NCBI RefSeq assembly: GCF_001625575.1
Contig: NZ_AUXV01000056.1
Span: 717,585-781,584 of the forward strand
DNA from: Pseudoalteromonas luteoviolacea S2607
Lineage (GTDB): Bacteria > Pseudomonadota > Gammaproteobacteria > Enterobacterales > Alteromonadaceae
DNA length: 64,000 nucleotides
Direction: 5' to 3'
The position numbers were made by a program, and so were the translations under genes. Below the pieces are notes generated by a model, which saw nothing but the letters and a program-made list of their open reading frames with translations, had not been told where the DNA came from and made no database searches. This document shows, in pieces, positions 1 to 9,444 of this stretch; the first letter of the stretch is position 1, and each line of letters starts with the position of its first letter.

Positions 1-2
1 GT

Positions 3-2519
3 ATGCAACCACATCGACTCTTTTGCCTATATGCAATATTTCTGCTTGTTGTCGCCACCTTTCCTAGCTTTGCTAACGATGATTTTCGATTGCCTAAACA
101 TATTCAACTCTCTAAACAAGCCGTGCACTTACATATCGACCCTAAAGAGCCGGTTTTTTCTGGTGTAACGACACTACACCTGAGCTTCACCAATCCTACT
201 GATGTCATCTCTTATCACAGTAAAGCACTTGATATAAAAGATGTTTATCTAAAATACCAAGGTATGCGATACCCCCTAACAGTACAAGAACCTAATCTAT
301 ATGAGATAGTTAGCCACCAAGTTCCTGTGAAACTGGAAGACGCGGCAACTTTGCATATACAATTCAGTGGTAAATTGTCTGTACATCATGAGGGGTTGTT
401 TAGTGGACATAGTGGGCAAGAGCAGGCATACCTACTCACACAGTTTCAATCAATGGAAGCAAGGGGCGTTTTCCCGACACTAGATGAACCAAATCAAAAA
501 TCGACATTTAAATTCAGCGTATCAACGCCAATAGAATATGACGTACTGCATAATACCCATGTGCAATCTATAACGGAACAACACGCAACCAAATTAACTC
601 AATTTAAAACTACGCCACGGATCAACACAGATATACTGTCTTTAGCCATAGGTCAGTTTAATACAAAGTCATTGGACACCAGCCGCTTTAAGTCGAAAGT
701 CTACGTACCAAAGAGCATATCTATAACTCTGCCAACATATTTTAATCAAATTGTGAGCACCTCGATATCACATATTGAAGAATACTTGGACGCACCCTTT
801 CCTTTTAAAAAGCTGGATTTCATTGTCGGTAATTATGGCAGCGTGGCCGCGATGGAGAATTTAGGTTTAGTTTCAATAAACTATAATCAGATACCCGATC
901 CGGGCGCATCAGACATGGCCCATTGCCAATTTAAAAAACTGATAGCCCATGAAGTTGCGCATAGCTGGTTTGGTAACGACATTACGATGGCTTGGTACGA
1001 TGATTATTGGCTAAATGAATCCTTCACAGAATTTATTGCAGCCAAAGTCATACAAGACCTTTATCCAAACAACGACTTATGTACTTACACACCGCAATCA
1101 CGCGCATTCAAAGACGACAATAGCAAAGCAATGCCACTAGTCTTTGATATAAAATCTAGAAAAGATACGCTCGCGTATGGCCAGCTGCATTACACCAAAG
1201 GGCGCGCCCTATTAGAAATGCTTGAACAAGCAATGGGAGAAAAATCATTTCAATCGCTTTTGAGGCGCTATGTAGATTTGTACCATGGTCAAAACGTCAG
1301 TACTGAGCAGTTTATTAAACTGCTTAAAGACCCCAACCTACAAGACGTCACCTCTAGTTTTACGCGTCAAACTGGCTATCCATTAGTAACCCTTACGCAC
1401 AACGACAATCATTTTTTCATTGAGCAAAAAGACATATTTAATCGCTCTGAACAGCTTTGGACAATTCCAGTGTCGCTAAAGGTCTGGGATGGCAGAGAAA
1501 TATCTACACACAAACTCATACTCTCAAAGCACAAGCAAAAAGTGGCCCTCAATAAAGGCATTAAAGCTGTGTTTCTCGATGCCGGTGGGGTGGGTTATTT
1601 CCGGTTTGTAAATCAATCAACTTATGAAGACATTCCAATACATAAATTATCACGTCAAGAGAAAGCATCCTTTAACGACAATTTACAGGCGCTTGCGATT
1701 ACTGGACATGTCGATTTCATGAAGTATACACAAGCGTTAGTCGCTGAGCTCAATCCATTACAACTAGGCAATCCTCGTGCGGATGAAATTGTAAGTACTT
1801 TAATCGATGCATACCTTGAACATGTGCAAATAAATAGCGTTTCCTCCTATACAGCTTATTTGCGAAAGCACATCAAGTTGAACATCCAGTGGCAACAAAC
1901 TCTTGAGATGCCATATGGAAATAATTTAATGAAGCTATATGGCGTGTATATGCAAGATCCCAATGCGGTAAATGCCGCTAAACGTATCTACCAATCGGGC
2001 CAACACATTGGGCACCCTCACCTTGATGCAATTGTTATGACATTAGCAAAAAACTCAACAAATGAAGAATATAAATCACTCATTCAGGACTTTAGTGCAA
2101 TACCTACAACTGAAAAAGAGGCATTTTTGTCTGGCCTTGGTTATGTAAATTCAGCATCTAAAACGGCGCTGTACTACGATTTACTATTAAGTGACGAAAC
2201 ACAAGGTATGGTCATAGATTACCGCTTTCAATTTCCTATTTTTAACCCGGCCCTTAGAATTTCATCTATACAGCTCATCAATGCCAGAAAATTTAAGATA
2301 TTTAACCACGTTTCCAGCGAGTCTTTGCAATGGTTTCCCTATAACTTTTTGCTCGCCTGCTCAGATGAGCAAAAGGAGGCGATACACCAACTTTTCGAGA
2401 GTTGGCAATCAATTTCTGGTTTAAAAAGTAAACTGAGTATTGTGTCTGATGGTATTGAACAATGCACTCTAAACAGTGAGCGCATTGGTAACAGTATTTT
2501 GGCAGCTTCTCCCCACTAA
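3..2519 (+). CDS. Exported M1 family zinc aminopeptidase
   Basis: Removes N-terminal residues from peptides, probably in the periplasm or outside the cell. The 838-residue protein begins with a signal peptide (hydrophobic core about residues 8-23, ending PSFAND). It has the M1 exopeptidase motif in the form AAMEN (282-286), the zinc motif HEVAH (316-320) and the third zinc ligand E339 in WLNESFTEF, exactly the HExxH-x18-E spacing of gluzincins. The long alpha-helical C-terminal part fits the M1 fold. The start lies two bases inside the window edge, so an upstream start cannot be excluded, but the signal peptide begins right at this Met. A strong terminator follows, so it looks like the last or only gene of its unit. 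Its exact substrate preference cannot be read from sequence. Confidence 0.93.
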   Translation: MQPHRLFCLYAIFLLVVATFPSFANDDFRLPKHIQLSKQAVHLHIDPKEPVFSGVTTLHLSFTNPTDVISYHSKALDIKDVYLKYQGMRYPLTVQEPNLYEIVSHQVPVKLEDAATLHIQFSGKLSVHHEGLFSGHSGQEQAYLLTQFQSMEARGVFPTLDEPNQKSTFKFSVSTPIEYDVLHNTHVQSITEQHATKLTQFKTTPRINTDILSLAIGQFNTKSLDTSRFKSKVYVPKSISITLPTYFNQIVSTSISHIEEYLDAPFPFKKLDFIVGNYGSVAAMENLGLVSINYNQIPDPGASDMAHCQFKKLIAHEVAHSWFGNDITMAWYDDYWLNESFTEFIAAKVIQDLYPNNDLCTYTPQSRAFKDDNSKAMPLVFDIKSRKDTLAYGQLHYTKGRALLEMLEQAMGEKSFQSLLRRYVDLYHGQNVSTEQFIKLLKDPNLQDVTSSFTRQTGYPLVTLTHNDNHFFIEQKDIFNRSEQLWTIPVSLKVWDGREISTHKLILSKHKQKVALNKGIKAVFLDAGGVGYFRFVNQSTYEDIPIHKLSRQEKASFNDNLQALAITGHVDFMKYTQALVAELNPLQLGNPRADEIVSTLIDAYLEHVQINSVSSYTAYLRKHIKLNIQWQQTLEMPYGNNLMKLYGVYMQDPNAVNAAKRIYQSGQHIGHPHLDAIVMTLAKNSTNEEYKSLIQDFSAIPTTEKEAFLSGLGYVNSASKTALYYDLLLSDETQGMVIDYRFQFPIFNPALRISSIQLINARKFKIFNHVSSESLQWFPYNFLLACSDEQKEAIHQLFESWQSISGLKSKLSIVSDGIEQCTLNSERIGNSILAASPH

Positions 2520-2560
2520 AAACACGAGTTATACGTCGTTGGCTCAAATAACAGAAAGCA

Positions 2561-2594
2561 AAAAAGTCGCTATCTAATTAAACAGCGACTTTTT
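2561..2594. terminator. Bidirectional rho-independent terminator
   Basis: An 11-bp perfect inverted repeat, AAAAAGTCGCT (2561-2571) and AGCGACTTTTT (2584-2594), with a 12-base loop. It carries an A-run on one side and a T-run on the other, so it can work in both directions. It lies 41 bases after the aminopeptidase stop and faces the convergent S9 peptidase gene. The rest of the 2520-2860 gap shows no convincing gene. Confidence 0.85.
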
Positions 2595-2860
2595 ACAAAG
2601 ACTTGCTTTCGTTGACTTAGAACGAATAAGTTACTCATGCACCTATTTGTGAATGTTTAGACCTTTGCTGACAGTTACCTATATTTTCTAACGGAGATTG
2701 CCATTTGCTTATTTTCACCCACTTTTATTCGTGAAACGGCCTCACTCCATTGAACAGTTTCCATGTCTGCACAAGGTAATTGGATGCCAAAGCAAAAAAG
2801 AGGGTCATAACGCTCTCAAAAGCTCAACAGACTCAATGCTAAAGGCCATTTACAAACGAA

Positions 2861-5683
2861 TTAAGAGTTATCACATTCAAAGCTCTCTATGAGCTCGCCA
2901 TCCAGATTAAATACACTGATTTTATAGGTTAAATCAGGTGCATCTTCTTCCATCGGGACAGTATACCGCCACGCGGTTGAGGTTTTACCACGATATAAAG
3001 CATAACTATCATCCTTTAAATTACCGTCTTGAAAGGCTTCCCAACGCATAATTGCAGCGGCTCTTCTACCTCCATCAAACCCCTCTAAATTTATAAACGT
3101 CTCTAAATAGCACTGCCTCGAATCATTCATCGTTGTTTTAGCTTCTTCCACCGGCACTAATTTATCTCGCCAACCATATCCAGCGTGACGACTCCAAACA
3201 AATGTTCCCTTTTTTCTGATGTCTAGTTTGAAGCTAGTTGCATCAAGTTTATAATTGTCGCGGATAAAACTGATAAGGCTTTCTTTTACATCTACAGCAG
3301 TCCTATCACTAACAAGCAACCTTGCTAAAGTGCTAGTTGTACCTGCCTCAAATTTCTTGATGAACTCTTTTGGGTACTCTAAACACCTTTTCTTATGTTT
3401 ATCGTTCTTTGGGGCTTGGCAATACAGCATTAAACGCAACAAGCTCTCTTCTTGATGCTCACTAATCTCATTTATAGAGGCTAAAGTTTCATGTACCTTG
3501 TCTGTGTCCTTCTCTACACCGATGCCATTAAAATACATTTTTGCGAGGGACACTTTAGCTTCCCTATTCCCCCGCTCTGAACTTTGAGCATAGTACAACC
3601 TTGCCTTGCCTAAGTCTGAGCTTACGCCCTTTCCCTGTTGATGCATTATACCTAGGTTATATAAAGCCTCTGCACTGTCATGCTTTACAGCTAATTCATT
3701 AAAATATATAGCTAAATTATAATTCGGTTCCATTAGGATATTTTCATCGCTATACAGTGCTGCGGTTTCCAAGTGTTCACGCGCGAGGACTTCTTTTTGA
3801 GTTTCGGTATCAGGCACCAATTTGTCCAAGTTCAATTTTCGCTCTAAGAAATCAATAACCGCGAGTGTTTCTTGCCTTTGCCCTAGCCAAGTAGACTGTC
3901 CATGACCTGCTTTTTTAAAAAATAAAGTCTCTACATCTTTGTTATGTATGTCTAATACTTGCTTGAACCGATTACTATGCTCGAAATGCGCAATATAATC
4001 TCTACGCCCAGCTATCAGAAAAATGGGAACATTTAATTTGGAGGCCAAATAAACAGGGGAAGGCTTATTCATGGCCTCACTTTTAGCACCTACAGCCCCT
4101 TCAATCTGTGATATTACATCTTCTTTGCCATGAAAATTGGAGCTAGTAAATAGGTAGGGAATATCATAAATGCCATATGCAGCAACTACACAATCAAAGC
4201 GTTTGGGTTCGTTAATAGCTAACATAACCGAGGAATAACCACCATAACTACTACCCATAGCACAAGTATTCTCAAAGCTGTATTGCTCATTCACCTTGTT
4301 AACGACAGTCAGTATATCTGACTCAATATCACCACCAAGCGCTCCTACGCCTAAATTTTGAAATTCTTTTCCATACCCAGAGGAGCCCCGAAAATTAACT
4401 CTTAATACAGTGAACCCTCTATTCGCTAGCAACTGAATCTCAGCGCTGAATTCATTGCTATCTTGCACGCCGATGGGCCCTCCATGAGGCATCACAATCA
4501 ATGTACTGCGATTGTTTACACGAGGTATAGTTAACCAGCCTTCTAATTCAATACCATCTCTAGACGTAGCCTTTATTAATTCTGTTGGAGCAAACTCTAA
4601 GTTTTCTAACTCTTCGTATGCTGATATCAATCGAGTAAATTTGTTATTTACACTATTAAAATGAAACCAAGTACCTGCATGAGTCGGCGAGCTTGCAAAT
4701 AATAGGTGGTTTTTTCCACTGCGGTCGATGTCCAAGGTAGTCAATAACATCCCTTCTAACTCGTCAGAAAGGCGCCCTTTAAAAGCTTCTTTTTCCTTAC
4801 TAAGGTACTCATGATAAGGCTTTCCATTTCTCTGGTAAGTAACACTCACAACCCTACCGTTTTCTATCCTTGCATCAATCACATCATATTTGTTATTCCC
4901 GTATACCAATTCACTGATTCTTTTAGTATCCAAAGAATATTTATACACTGAGATTTTATCGCTATCTTTATTACTCAGTACTACCATCGTACGTTTATTT
5001 AGAAAACCAATTGGAACAAAATAATTTCGCCTGCCAATTTGCGAAGTTAATAGTTGCGTCCATTTAGAACCATCAAGTGCTCGCGCTGACACAGTGATTG
5101 CTTTATCCTCAGCTTTAAATCCTATGAGCTGCTCTGCAATTGGCTCATAAAATAATTCTCGATGGCCATAGTTAGAAGTGAATAACACCTTTTTCTTGGG
5201 ACGTTGAAAAGAGAATAAACTTTCTATTAGCACCTGAGATACCTGATATTTATTAGCTCCTTTTGATTCGGAAATAAGTATGTGCTTACCGTCACCTTTA
5301 TAACCTCTAACAACCGACCAATTTGCGTCTAGAAGTACCTCCATATACCCCCCTAACTTTGTTTTTTGAGCGATAAAAGAGTGGGTAGTTTTTAACCCTT
5401 TTACTTCGAAATAAAGGACATTGTCACTAATCCAGTGCTTATCGAGTAAAGCATTAACTGCATGCAAGCTTTTTATGCGTACAGTGGTTTTGTCTTTGAC
5501 GTTATAATTTACGATTAGGTAGCTCTCTTTTCCCCTTTGGATGTAGGTTATATTTTCTCCGTCAGGCGATAAGTTAAAATGCGAATACTCTGCAGCTGCA
5601 ATAAGCTTTGTAGAATCTATGAGGCTGGCTTGCGCTGCACAAGACAGTATCAAAATTAGGAAAATCGTTAAAAGTGACTTCAT
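2861..5683 (-). CDS. Secreted S9 prolyl-oligopeptidase-like peptidase with C-terminal Sel1 repeats
   Basis: A serine peptidase or acylaminoacyl-type peptidase of the S9 family, 940 residues. Residues 1-19 form a signal peptide. A degenerate beta-propeller-like region (about 30-360) precedes the alpha/beta-hydrolase domain (about 370-620), whose triad is S479 in GSSYGG, D562 in GRRDYI and H594 in KAGHGQ. HGGP at 400-403 is the usual oxyanion element. After the catalytic domain, residues about 655-735 contain Sel1-like helical repeats (ALYNLGIMHQQGKGV, then AKMYFNGIGVEKD). The last 200 residues end in a beta-rich stretch with cysteines that I do not recognise. The start codon overlaps the stop of the upstream lipoprotein gene by 4 bases (ATGA), so the two are translationally coupled. 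S9-Sel1 fusions are less common than plain S9 peptidases; the repeats may bind a partner. Confidence 0.88.
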   Translation of the reverse strand: MKSLLTIFLILILSCAAQASLIDSTKLIAAAEYSHFNLSPDGENITYIQRGKESYLIVNYNVKDKTTVRIKSLHAVNALLDKHWISDNVLYFEVKGLKTTHSFIAQKTKLGGYMEVLLDANWSVVRGYKGDGKHILISESKGANKYQVSQVLIESLFSFQRPKKKVLFTSNYGHRELFYEPIAEQLIGFKAEDKAITVSARALDGSKWTQLLTSQIGRRNYFVPIGFLNKRTMVVLSNKDSDKISVYKYSLDTKRISELVYGNNKYDVIDARIENGRVVSVTYQRNGKPYHEYLSKEKEAFKGRLSDELEGMLLTTLDIDRSGKNHLLFASSPTHAGTWFHFNSVNNKFTRLISAYEELENLEFAPTELIKATSRDGIELEGWLTIPRVNNRSTLIVMPHGGPIGVQDSNEFSAEIQLLANRGFTVLRVNFRGSSGYGKEFQNLGVGALGGDIESDILTVVNKVNEQYSFENTCAMGSSYGGYSSVMLAINEPKRFDCVVAAYGIYDIPYLFTSSNFHGKEDVISQIEGAVGAKSEAMNKPSPVYLASKLNVPIFLIAGRRDYIAHFEHSNRFKQVLDIHNKDVETLFFKKAGHGQSTWLGQRQETLAVIDFLERKLNLDKLVPDTETQKEVLAREHLETAALYSDENILMEPNYNLAIYFNELAVKHDSAEALYNLGIMHQQGKGVSSDLGKARLYYAQSSERGNREAKVSLAKMYFNGIGVEKDTDKVHETLASINEISEHQEESLLRLMLYCQAPKNDKHKKRCLEYPKEFIKKFEAGTTSTLARLLVSDRTAVDVKESLISFIRDNYKLDATSFKLDIRKKGTFVWSRHAGYGWRDKLVPVEEAKTTMNDSRQCYLETFINLEGFDGGRRAAAIMRWEAFQDGNLKDDSYALYRGKTSTAWRYTVPMEEDAPDLTYKISVFNLDGELIESFECDNS

Positions 5684-6216
5684 AGGTTTTTATCACTCCA
5701 TAGTTGCAAGTAATCATCGTGACCTGGCCCGCCATAAACGATTGACTTACTTGATAAAATATTTGGAAAGTTAACTTTTAAGAAATCTAAAGCCAAAGAG
5801 GAGTTATTAATCAGCTCCATATTAAACCTTAAAGATCGAGCAAACCATTGGGTCCTTAGCTCAATATCTCCCGCATAATTGATCTCGCCTTGATTAATTG
5901 TAAAGGTCCAATACTCTTGCTCTGAGATGCTCGTTTTAAAATAATTGCTGAACTCAATCCGCTTTAGCTTATATTCTCCTGCTTCCAAAGCGAGTAAAAT
6001 ATGATTACTACCTGCAGTTAAGTCATTATGAGTTATTCTGATATTTTTAGGTCCTTCTACAACAATTGACTTAAGACTCATATTGCTATCAATTCCCAAC
6101 AAGATATAACCCGTATTTTCCCGTGTTAATACATCTCTATCGTCTTTTATAGACTCGACTTTGGTAGCACAGCTAGTCATCAATAGTACGAATATAAGTA
6201 GCATCACATGCTTCAT
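5680..6216 (-). CDS. Small lipoprotein, first gene of the S9 peptidase operon
   Basis: A 178-residue lipoprotein of unknown function. The N-terminus is a type II signal peptide with lipobox MTSC, so Cys16 should be lipidated. The residue after the Cys is Ala, which does not signal inner-membrane retention, so the outer membrane is the likely site. The rest is predicted beta-rich (GYILLGI, GSNHILLALEAGEYKLKRIEF), a pattern seen in small carbohydrate- or protein-binding sandwich domains, but I cannot assign a family. The gene shares four bases with the downstream peptidase gene, so a shared role, such as anchoring or chaperoning the peptidase, is a reasonable inference. Confidence 0.75.
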   Translation of the reverse strand: MKHVMLLIFVLLMTSCATKVESIKDDRDVLTRENTGYILLGIDSNMSLKSIVVEGPKNIRITHNDLTAGSNHILLALEAGEYKLKRIEFSNYFKTSISEQEYWTFTINQGEINYAGDIELRTQWFARSLRFNMELINNSSLALDFLKVNFPNILSSKSIVYGGPGHDDYLQLWSDKNL

Positions 6217-6392
6217 TTACTTTATTCCTTAACTGAATTTTAAATTGCAATTTATTTTTACTTTTTAATAGTTTACGCCCAAAAACCTTCGGAGCCAACT
6301 AGGAAATAAGAACGTACTTTAAGCACTACCAGCACACTATTCAGATCGTTAAGCACATTTAGAATTACCTTGTAAGCTCCTTAGAGCTAATT

Positions 6393-6749
6393 TTAGCGCC
6401 CCAGCATCTCTTTTTGTTTTTCACCCCAATCACATAGCATATCTATAATTGGTCGTAACTCGTCAGACAAATAGGTACTCTGATATTCAACCCTTGGGGG
6501 TACTTCTGGGTACACTGTCCTTTTAACCAACCCATCCCTTTCCAACTCTCTTAACTGTTGGGTCAGCATCTTCTGCGTTATATTCGGTATCCGTTTCTTC
6601 AATTCTCCAAATCTTAAAATTGAGTCTCTCAAGTGATACAAAATAATTATCTTCCACTTTCCACCAATTACATTCATAACAGATGCCATAGGGCAGCCCT
6701 CAGAACTTTTTGAAATTCCTTCTTTTTCTAAACCTTTGATTTTATTCAT
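6393..6749 (-). CDS. HxlR family winged-helix transcriptional regulator
   Basis: A 118-residue DNA-binding regulator. The HxlR signature is clear: a conserved cysteine (C19 in EGCPM), then IGGKWKIIILYHL, the recognition-helix region ITQKMLTQQLRELERDGLVKR, and a wing ending PPRVEYQ. Many HxlR proteins sense electrophiles, quinones or redox stress through the N-terminal cysteine; that this one does is inference. It is transcribed away from an exported metallo-beta-lactamase-fold enzyme, and the shared spacer holds a duplicated sequence facing both genes (see 6749-6835). It therefore probably represses both itself and that enzyme. Confidence 0.92.
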   Translation of the reverse strand: MNKIKGLEKEGISKSSEGCPMASVMNVIGGKWKIIILYHLRDSILRFGELKKRIPNITQKMLTQQLRELERDGLVKRTVYPEVPPRVEYQSTYLSDELRPIIDMLCDWGEKQKEMLGR

Positions 6750-6835
6750 TAGTTACCTCAACCATACTATCTTACAAAATTGTGCTTACTTGAACGCCCG
6801 TTCCACTCACCCCTATAGTATATAAAAGTAACTAA
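6749..6835. promoter_or_regulatory. Symmetrical divergent control region, probable HxlR operators
   Basis: The spacer between the HxlR gene and the MBL gene contains the same two words in both orientations. Reading toward the MBL gene: ATAGTAT (6815-6821), 6 bases, GTAACTAA (6828-6835). Reading toward the HxlR gene on the minus strand: ATAGTAT (6770-6764), 7 bases, GTAACTAA (6756-6749), the last overlapping the HxlR start codon. Two outward-facing copies at divergent promoters are what a shared autoregulating repressor would need. Binding by the adjacent HxlR protein is inferred from position. Confidence 0.55.
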
Positions 6836-6919
6836 CACAACAAAGTAATACTAATGGAGTTAATTAGGACTCTGTACTCACTTTGTTCAAACAAGCTAAT
6901 TGTAATAGGAACCAATTTA

Positions 6920-7927
6920 ATGATTAAAAGCACAGTAGCAACTTTGGCAGCACTAATTTTTTCATTTTCGGCTGGTGCTCATGTACCAGAATTCACCTAC
7001 AAGCCAGCCTCAAAAATTGAGATTGCGAAGCTAAATCAAAAAGTTAAAGGTACTCATGTGGAAAGGTTTGGCCTGCCTTACGAAGTACAGCGACTTAGTG
7101 AACAAGTATATTGGGTTTCGGTATCTAACTATAATGTGACCGTTGTTGTCGGCGAAAAAAGCGTGTTACTGATCGATGCCCCTTATGGCACAGGAGAGCG
7201 TTTACTTAGTGCAATAAAATCAATTACTGATAAACCATTAAGTGCAATTTTATACTCACATGCCCACGCTGATCACGTTGGGGGCTCTCGAGTCATTGCG
7301 CAAAAATTAATGAACCCAAATATTAAAGTGATAGGCACACAGGAGGTTAAAAACACGCTCATTTCTCATGGTGTGACAATGCCATTACCCGTGACCGAAA
7401 TCGTATCGAAGTCTTTTAATTTTGAAGGGCAAGAAATCAAGATATTCGACAACTTTAACGGTCACACACCTGACAATACGGCATTTTTAATTAGTAACAA
7501 CGGCCGAAAAGTCATTCATGCAATTGATTTGGTGCACCCTGACCAGCTTGAATTTAGAAGCTTTTCGAATGTTGAAGATGCCATCGCATACAAACATGAT
7601 ATTGACAAGCTCATGGACCTAGATTGGGATGTCATGGTCACAGGCCATAGTAATATTGGCTACAAAGCGGATGTAGCATTTGTGCAAGAATATATCAAAG
7701 ACGTCCAATTATTCATTCACCAAGGCTTAGCTAAAACAGATTTTGAAAAACATTTTAAGGGCCAATCTCCGTTTTCTTGGTATGCCGGTTATACCAATGA
7801 AATTATCGACTTCGCTCTAGATAAAATGGCTCATAAGTATCGAGCTGGAAGAGAAGAAGAGTTTGATATAGTTGCCCACTCCCATGTTAGAGTCATGTTT
7901 TGGGCAATGTTTGCCAGAGCACTCTAG
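6920..7927 (+). CDS. Exported metallo-beta-lactamase-fold hydrolase
   Basis: A zinc hydrolase of the MBL superfamily, 335 residues from the chosen start. I prefer the Met at 6920 over one 66 bases upstream because it is preceded by AGGA at good spacing and opens a clean signal peptide (residues 1-20, cut near AGAHV). The metal ligands are complete: HAHADH (114-119), H182 in GHTPDN, D203 in HAIDLVHP and H243 in TGHSN. The substrate is not evident; it lacks features that would make it a recognisable class B beta-lactamase and could be an environmental hydrolase or lactonase. It is divergent from an HxlR regulator and probably under its control. A strong terminator follows. Confidence 0.87.
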   Translation: MIKSTVATLAALIFSFSAGAHVPEFTYKPASKIEIAKLNQKVKGTHVERFGLPYEVQRLSEQVYWVSVSNYNVTVVVGEKSVLLIDAPYGTGERLLSAIKSITDKPLSAILYSHAHADHVGGSRVIAQKLMNPNIKVIGTQEVKNTLISHGVTMPLPVTEIVSKSFNFEGQEIKIFDNFNGHTPDNTAFLISNNGRKVIHAIDLVHPDQLEFRSFSNVEDAIAYKHDIDKLMDLDWDVMVTGHSNIGYKADVAFVQEYIKDVQLFIHQGLAKTDFEKHFKGQSPFSWYAGYTNEIIDFALDKMAHKYRAGREEEFDIVAHSHVRVMFWAMFARAL

Positions 7928-7999
7928 ACATTTGAAATACCAGTATAAGCAAGTAAAAGGCGCTAGCTCACCAATCAGCTCACAAAACCCTTATTAATC

Positions 8000-8031
8000 A
8001 AACACCAAAGAGCTTTAACTCTTTGGTGTTT
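8000..8031. terminator. Bidirectional terminator between convergent genes
   Basis: A 13-bp perfect inverted repeat, AAACACCAAAGAG (8000-8012) and CTCTTTGGTGTTT (8019-8031), with a 6-base loop. It sits between the MBL gene (plus) and the secreted protein gene at 8074-8982 (minus) and can serve both. Confidence 0.8.
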
Positions 8032-8073
8032 AGTTAACTGATTTTACAGCCACTTTAGAGAAAGAGCAGCGTG

Positions 8074-8982
8074 TTAGCCGCAGCTTTTCAGGCGTGCATT
8101 TCTTGGATAAGAGTCTGAAGAAACGCTATTTCTGCGATTAAAGACCCATGACGCATAAGTTCCGTAGCTACTAATATAAAAGTCTGTAATGTTTTCTTTT
8201 ACATTGAGATTTGAATGCGCTATCGAAGTAATCGCTTCCAAACCAGGATAACGACCATCTAGACATTGCTGATAATAAGCGACATCTGATGTACATCCGA
8301 TACCACAATTTCGGCTAGCATCAACAAACTGCCAGACAGCTTTATTATTCTTCACCTGAAACGATCTAATAACATCAGCATCATTAAAGTTGCTATCTGC
8401 GGTTTGCGTAATCTGAACTCGGTTTGTACCATTGATGTTGTTACTGTGGTAGCTGGTATACGACCTTGCAGTTGTCCCGCTTGAGCCGTTATGATCGTAA
8501 TATTTCCAAGTCACAAACCCTCTGTGTACTTTAAACTCAGTGATGCGGCTTCGTGGATTCATGAAGGTTTTGAAGCTTTGAGTTACCTGCTTACCACCAC
8601 ACTCGTAGTATGAACTACCACTAGTTACTAATTTACACACTGGGTTTACGTAGACCTTTAGAGAGCCGTTACTGCCACACCGACCACCTGCACATATCTC
8701 TATTTCAAATTTATGCTCACCTATGCTGGTTAAAGTTGGTGATCTATACGTACCGACTTGGGGAAGATTGGAAGCAACTTTACTTCTTGAGCCATTCGGT
8801 TTGACAAGGTAAATATTGGCTCGGCCGTTGAAGAACTGTGACGGTGCCCACTCGGAGTATTCAATAGATACAGATTGCCCTGTTGTAATTGCGTCTTTGT
8901 CTGCTCTAAAAATTTCTACCGCTGTTGCACTAGTAGAAAAAACGCTCGCTGCCAACAGCGATAAACACATAGTTGTTTTCAT
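8074..8982 (-). CDS. Exported protein of unknown function
   Basis: A 302-residue exported protein. Residues 1-21 form a signal peptide (cut near STSATAVEIF), and the start is preceded by AAAAGGAA. The next 90 residues read like an Ig-like beta-sandwich (TTGQSVSIEYSEW, GEHKFEIEICAGGRC). The C-terminal 200 residues are rich in aromatic and Cys residues and contain two similar strand patterns ending in VTWKYYD and AVWQFVD, suggesting an internal duplication. I do not recognise the family. It is flanked by a terminator downstream and a long non-coding upstream region, so it is probably monocistronic. Confidence 0.7.
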   Translation of the reverse strand: MKTTMCLSLLAASVFSTSATAVEIFRADKDAITTGQSVSIEYSEWAPSQFFNGRANIYLVKPNGSRSKVASNLPQVGTYRSPTLTSIGEHKFEIEICAGGRCGSNGSLKVYVNPVCKLVTSGSSYYECGGKQVTQSFKTFMNPRSRITEFKVHRGFVTWKYYDHNGSSGTTARSYTSYHSNNINGTNRVQITQTADSNFNDADVIRSFQVKNNKAVWQFVDASRNCGIGCTSDVAYYQQCLDGRYPGLEAITSIAHSNLNVKENITDFYISSYGTYASWVFNRRNSVSSDSYPRNARLKSCG

Positions 8983-9225
8983 GAATTTCCTTTTGATTTA
9001 CGTTTTTATTCATGCGCAACTATAAATAATATATTGTACAAATAAAAGCCTTCCATTAAATAAAAAACAACAAAATAAAACCACAAATTAACAACAAAAC
9101 CTTTAAAATTAAATAAAATCAAAATAAATGAGCTTTCAAAGCTGAAATAAGCCGAGTTAAAATGAGCAAAAGCAAATCAGATACACTTAAGCTGTCGACT
9201 TAGTTAGCAAAAACGAGCCCGCTAC

Positions 9226-9417
9226 GCTCGAATTTGAGATATCGAGTACTGAGCTCTGTAAGGCGTTGTGCACCTTGCGGTAAAAACACCAAGTATAAGT
9301 GGTGGCTGCGTTTAGTTTATACCCCGGTGAGTCCATACTTTATATACAGTATGGACTCACCATATTCTTTTAAAGAGGGGTATAGATTAAGTATGGAATA
9401 AGAAGGCGAATTCGAGC
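9226..9417. repeat. Nested inverted-repeat element, possible MITE or cruciform
   Basis: Three nested inverted repeats lie in the non-coding gap between two minus-strand genes. The outermost is GCTCGAATT (9226-9234) with AATTCGAGC (9409-9417). The middle is TATACCCC (9318-9325) with GGGGTATA (9377-9384), extendable by a few imperfect pairs. The innermost is a perfect 14-bp pair GGTGAGTCCATACT (9326-9339) and AGTATGGACTCACC (9348-9361) around an 8-base loop. No T-run follows on either strand, so it is not a standard terminator. A small non-autonomous mobile element is possible; I see no target-site duplication. The rest of the 8983-9444 gap is AT-rich promoter-like DNA. Confidence 0.5.
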
Positions 9418-9444
9418 ATTGTTCCCCTAGCAGCAGAGTTCGAT

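Noticed and set aside
2698..2892. 64-codon plus-strand frame with TTG start after the aminopeptidase terminator
   Set aside because: No ribosome site, random composition, and it overlaps the end of the S9 peptidase gene.
9326..9361. Palindrome considered as an integron attC site
   Set aside because: The conserved GTTRRRY/RYYYAAC boxes are absent and no integrase is present.
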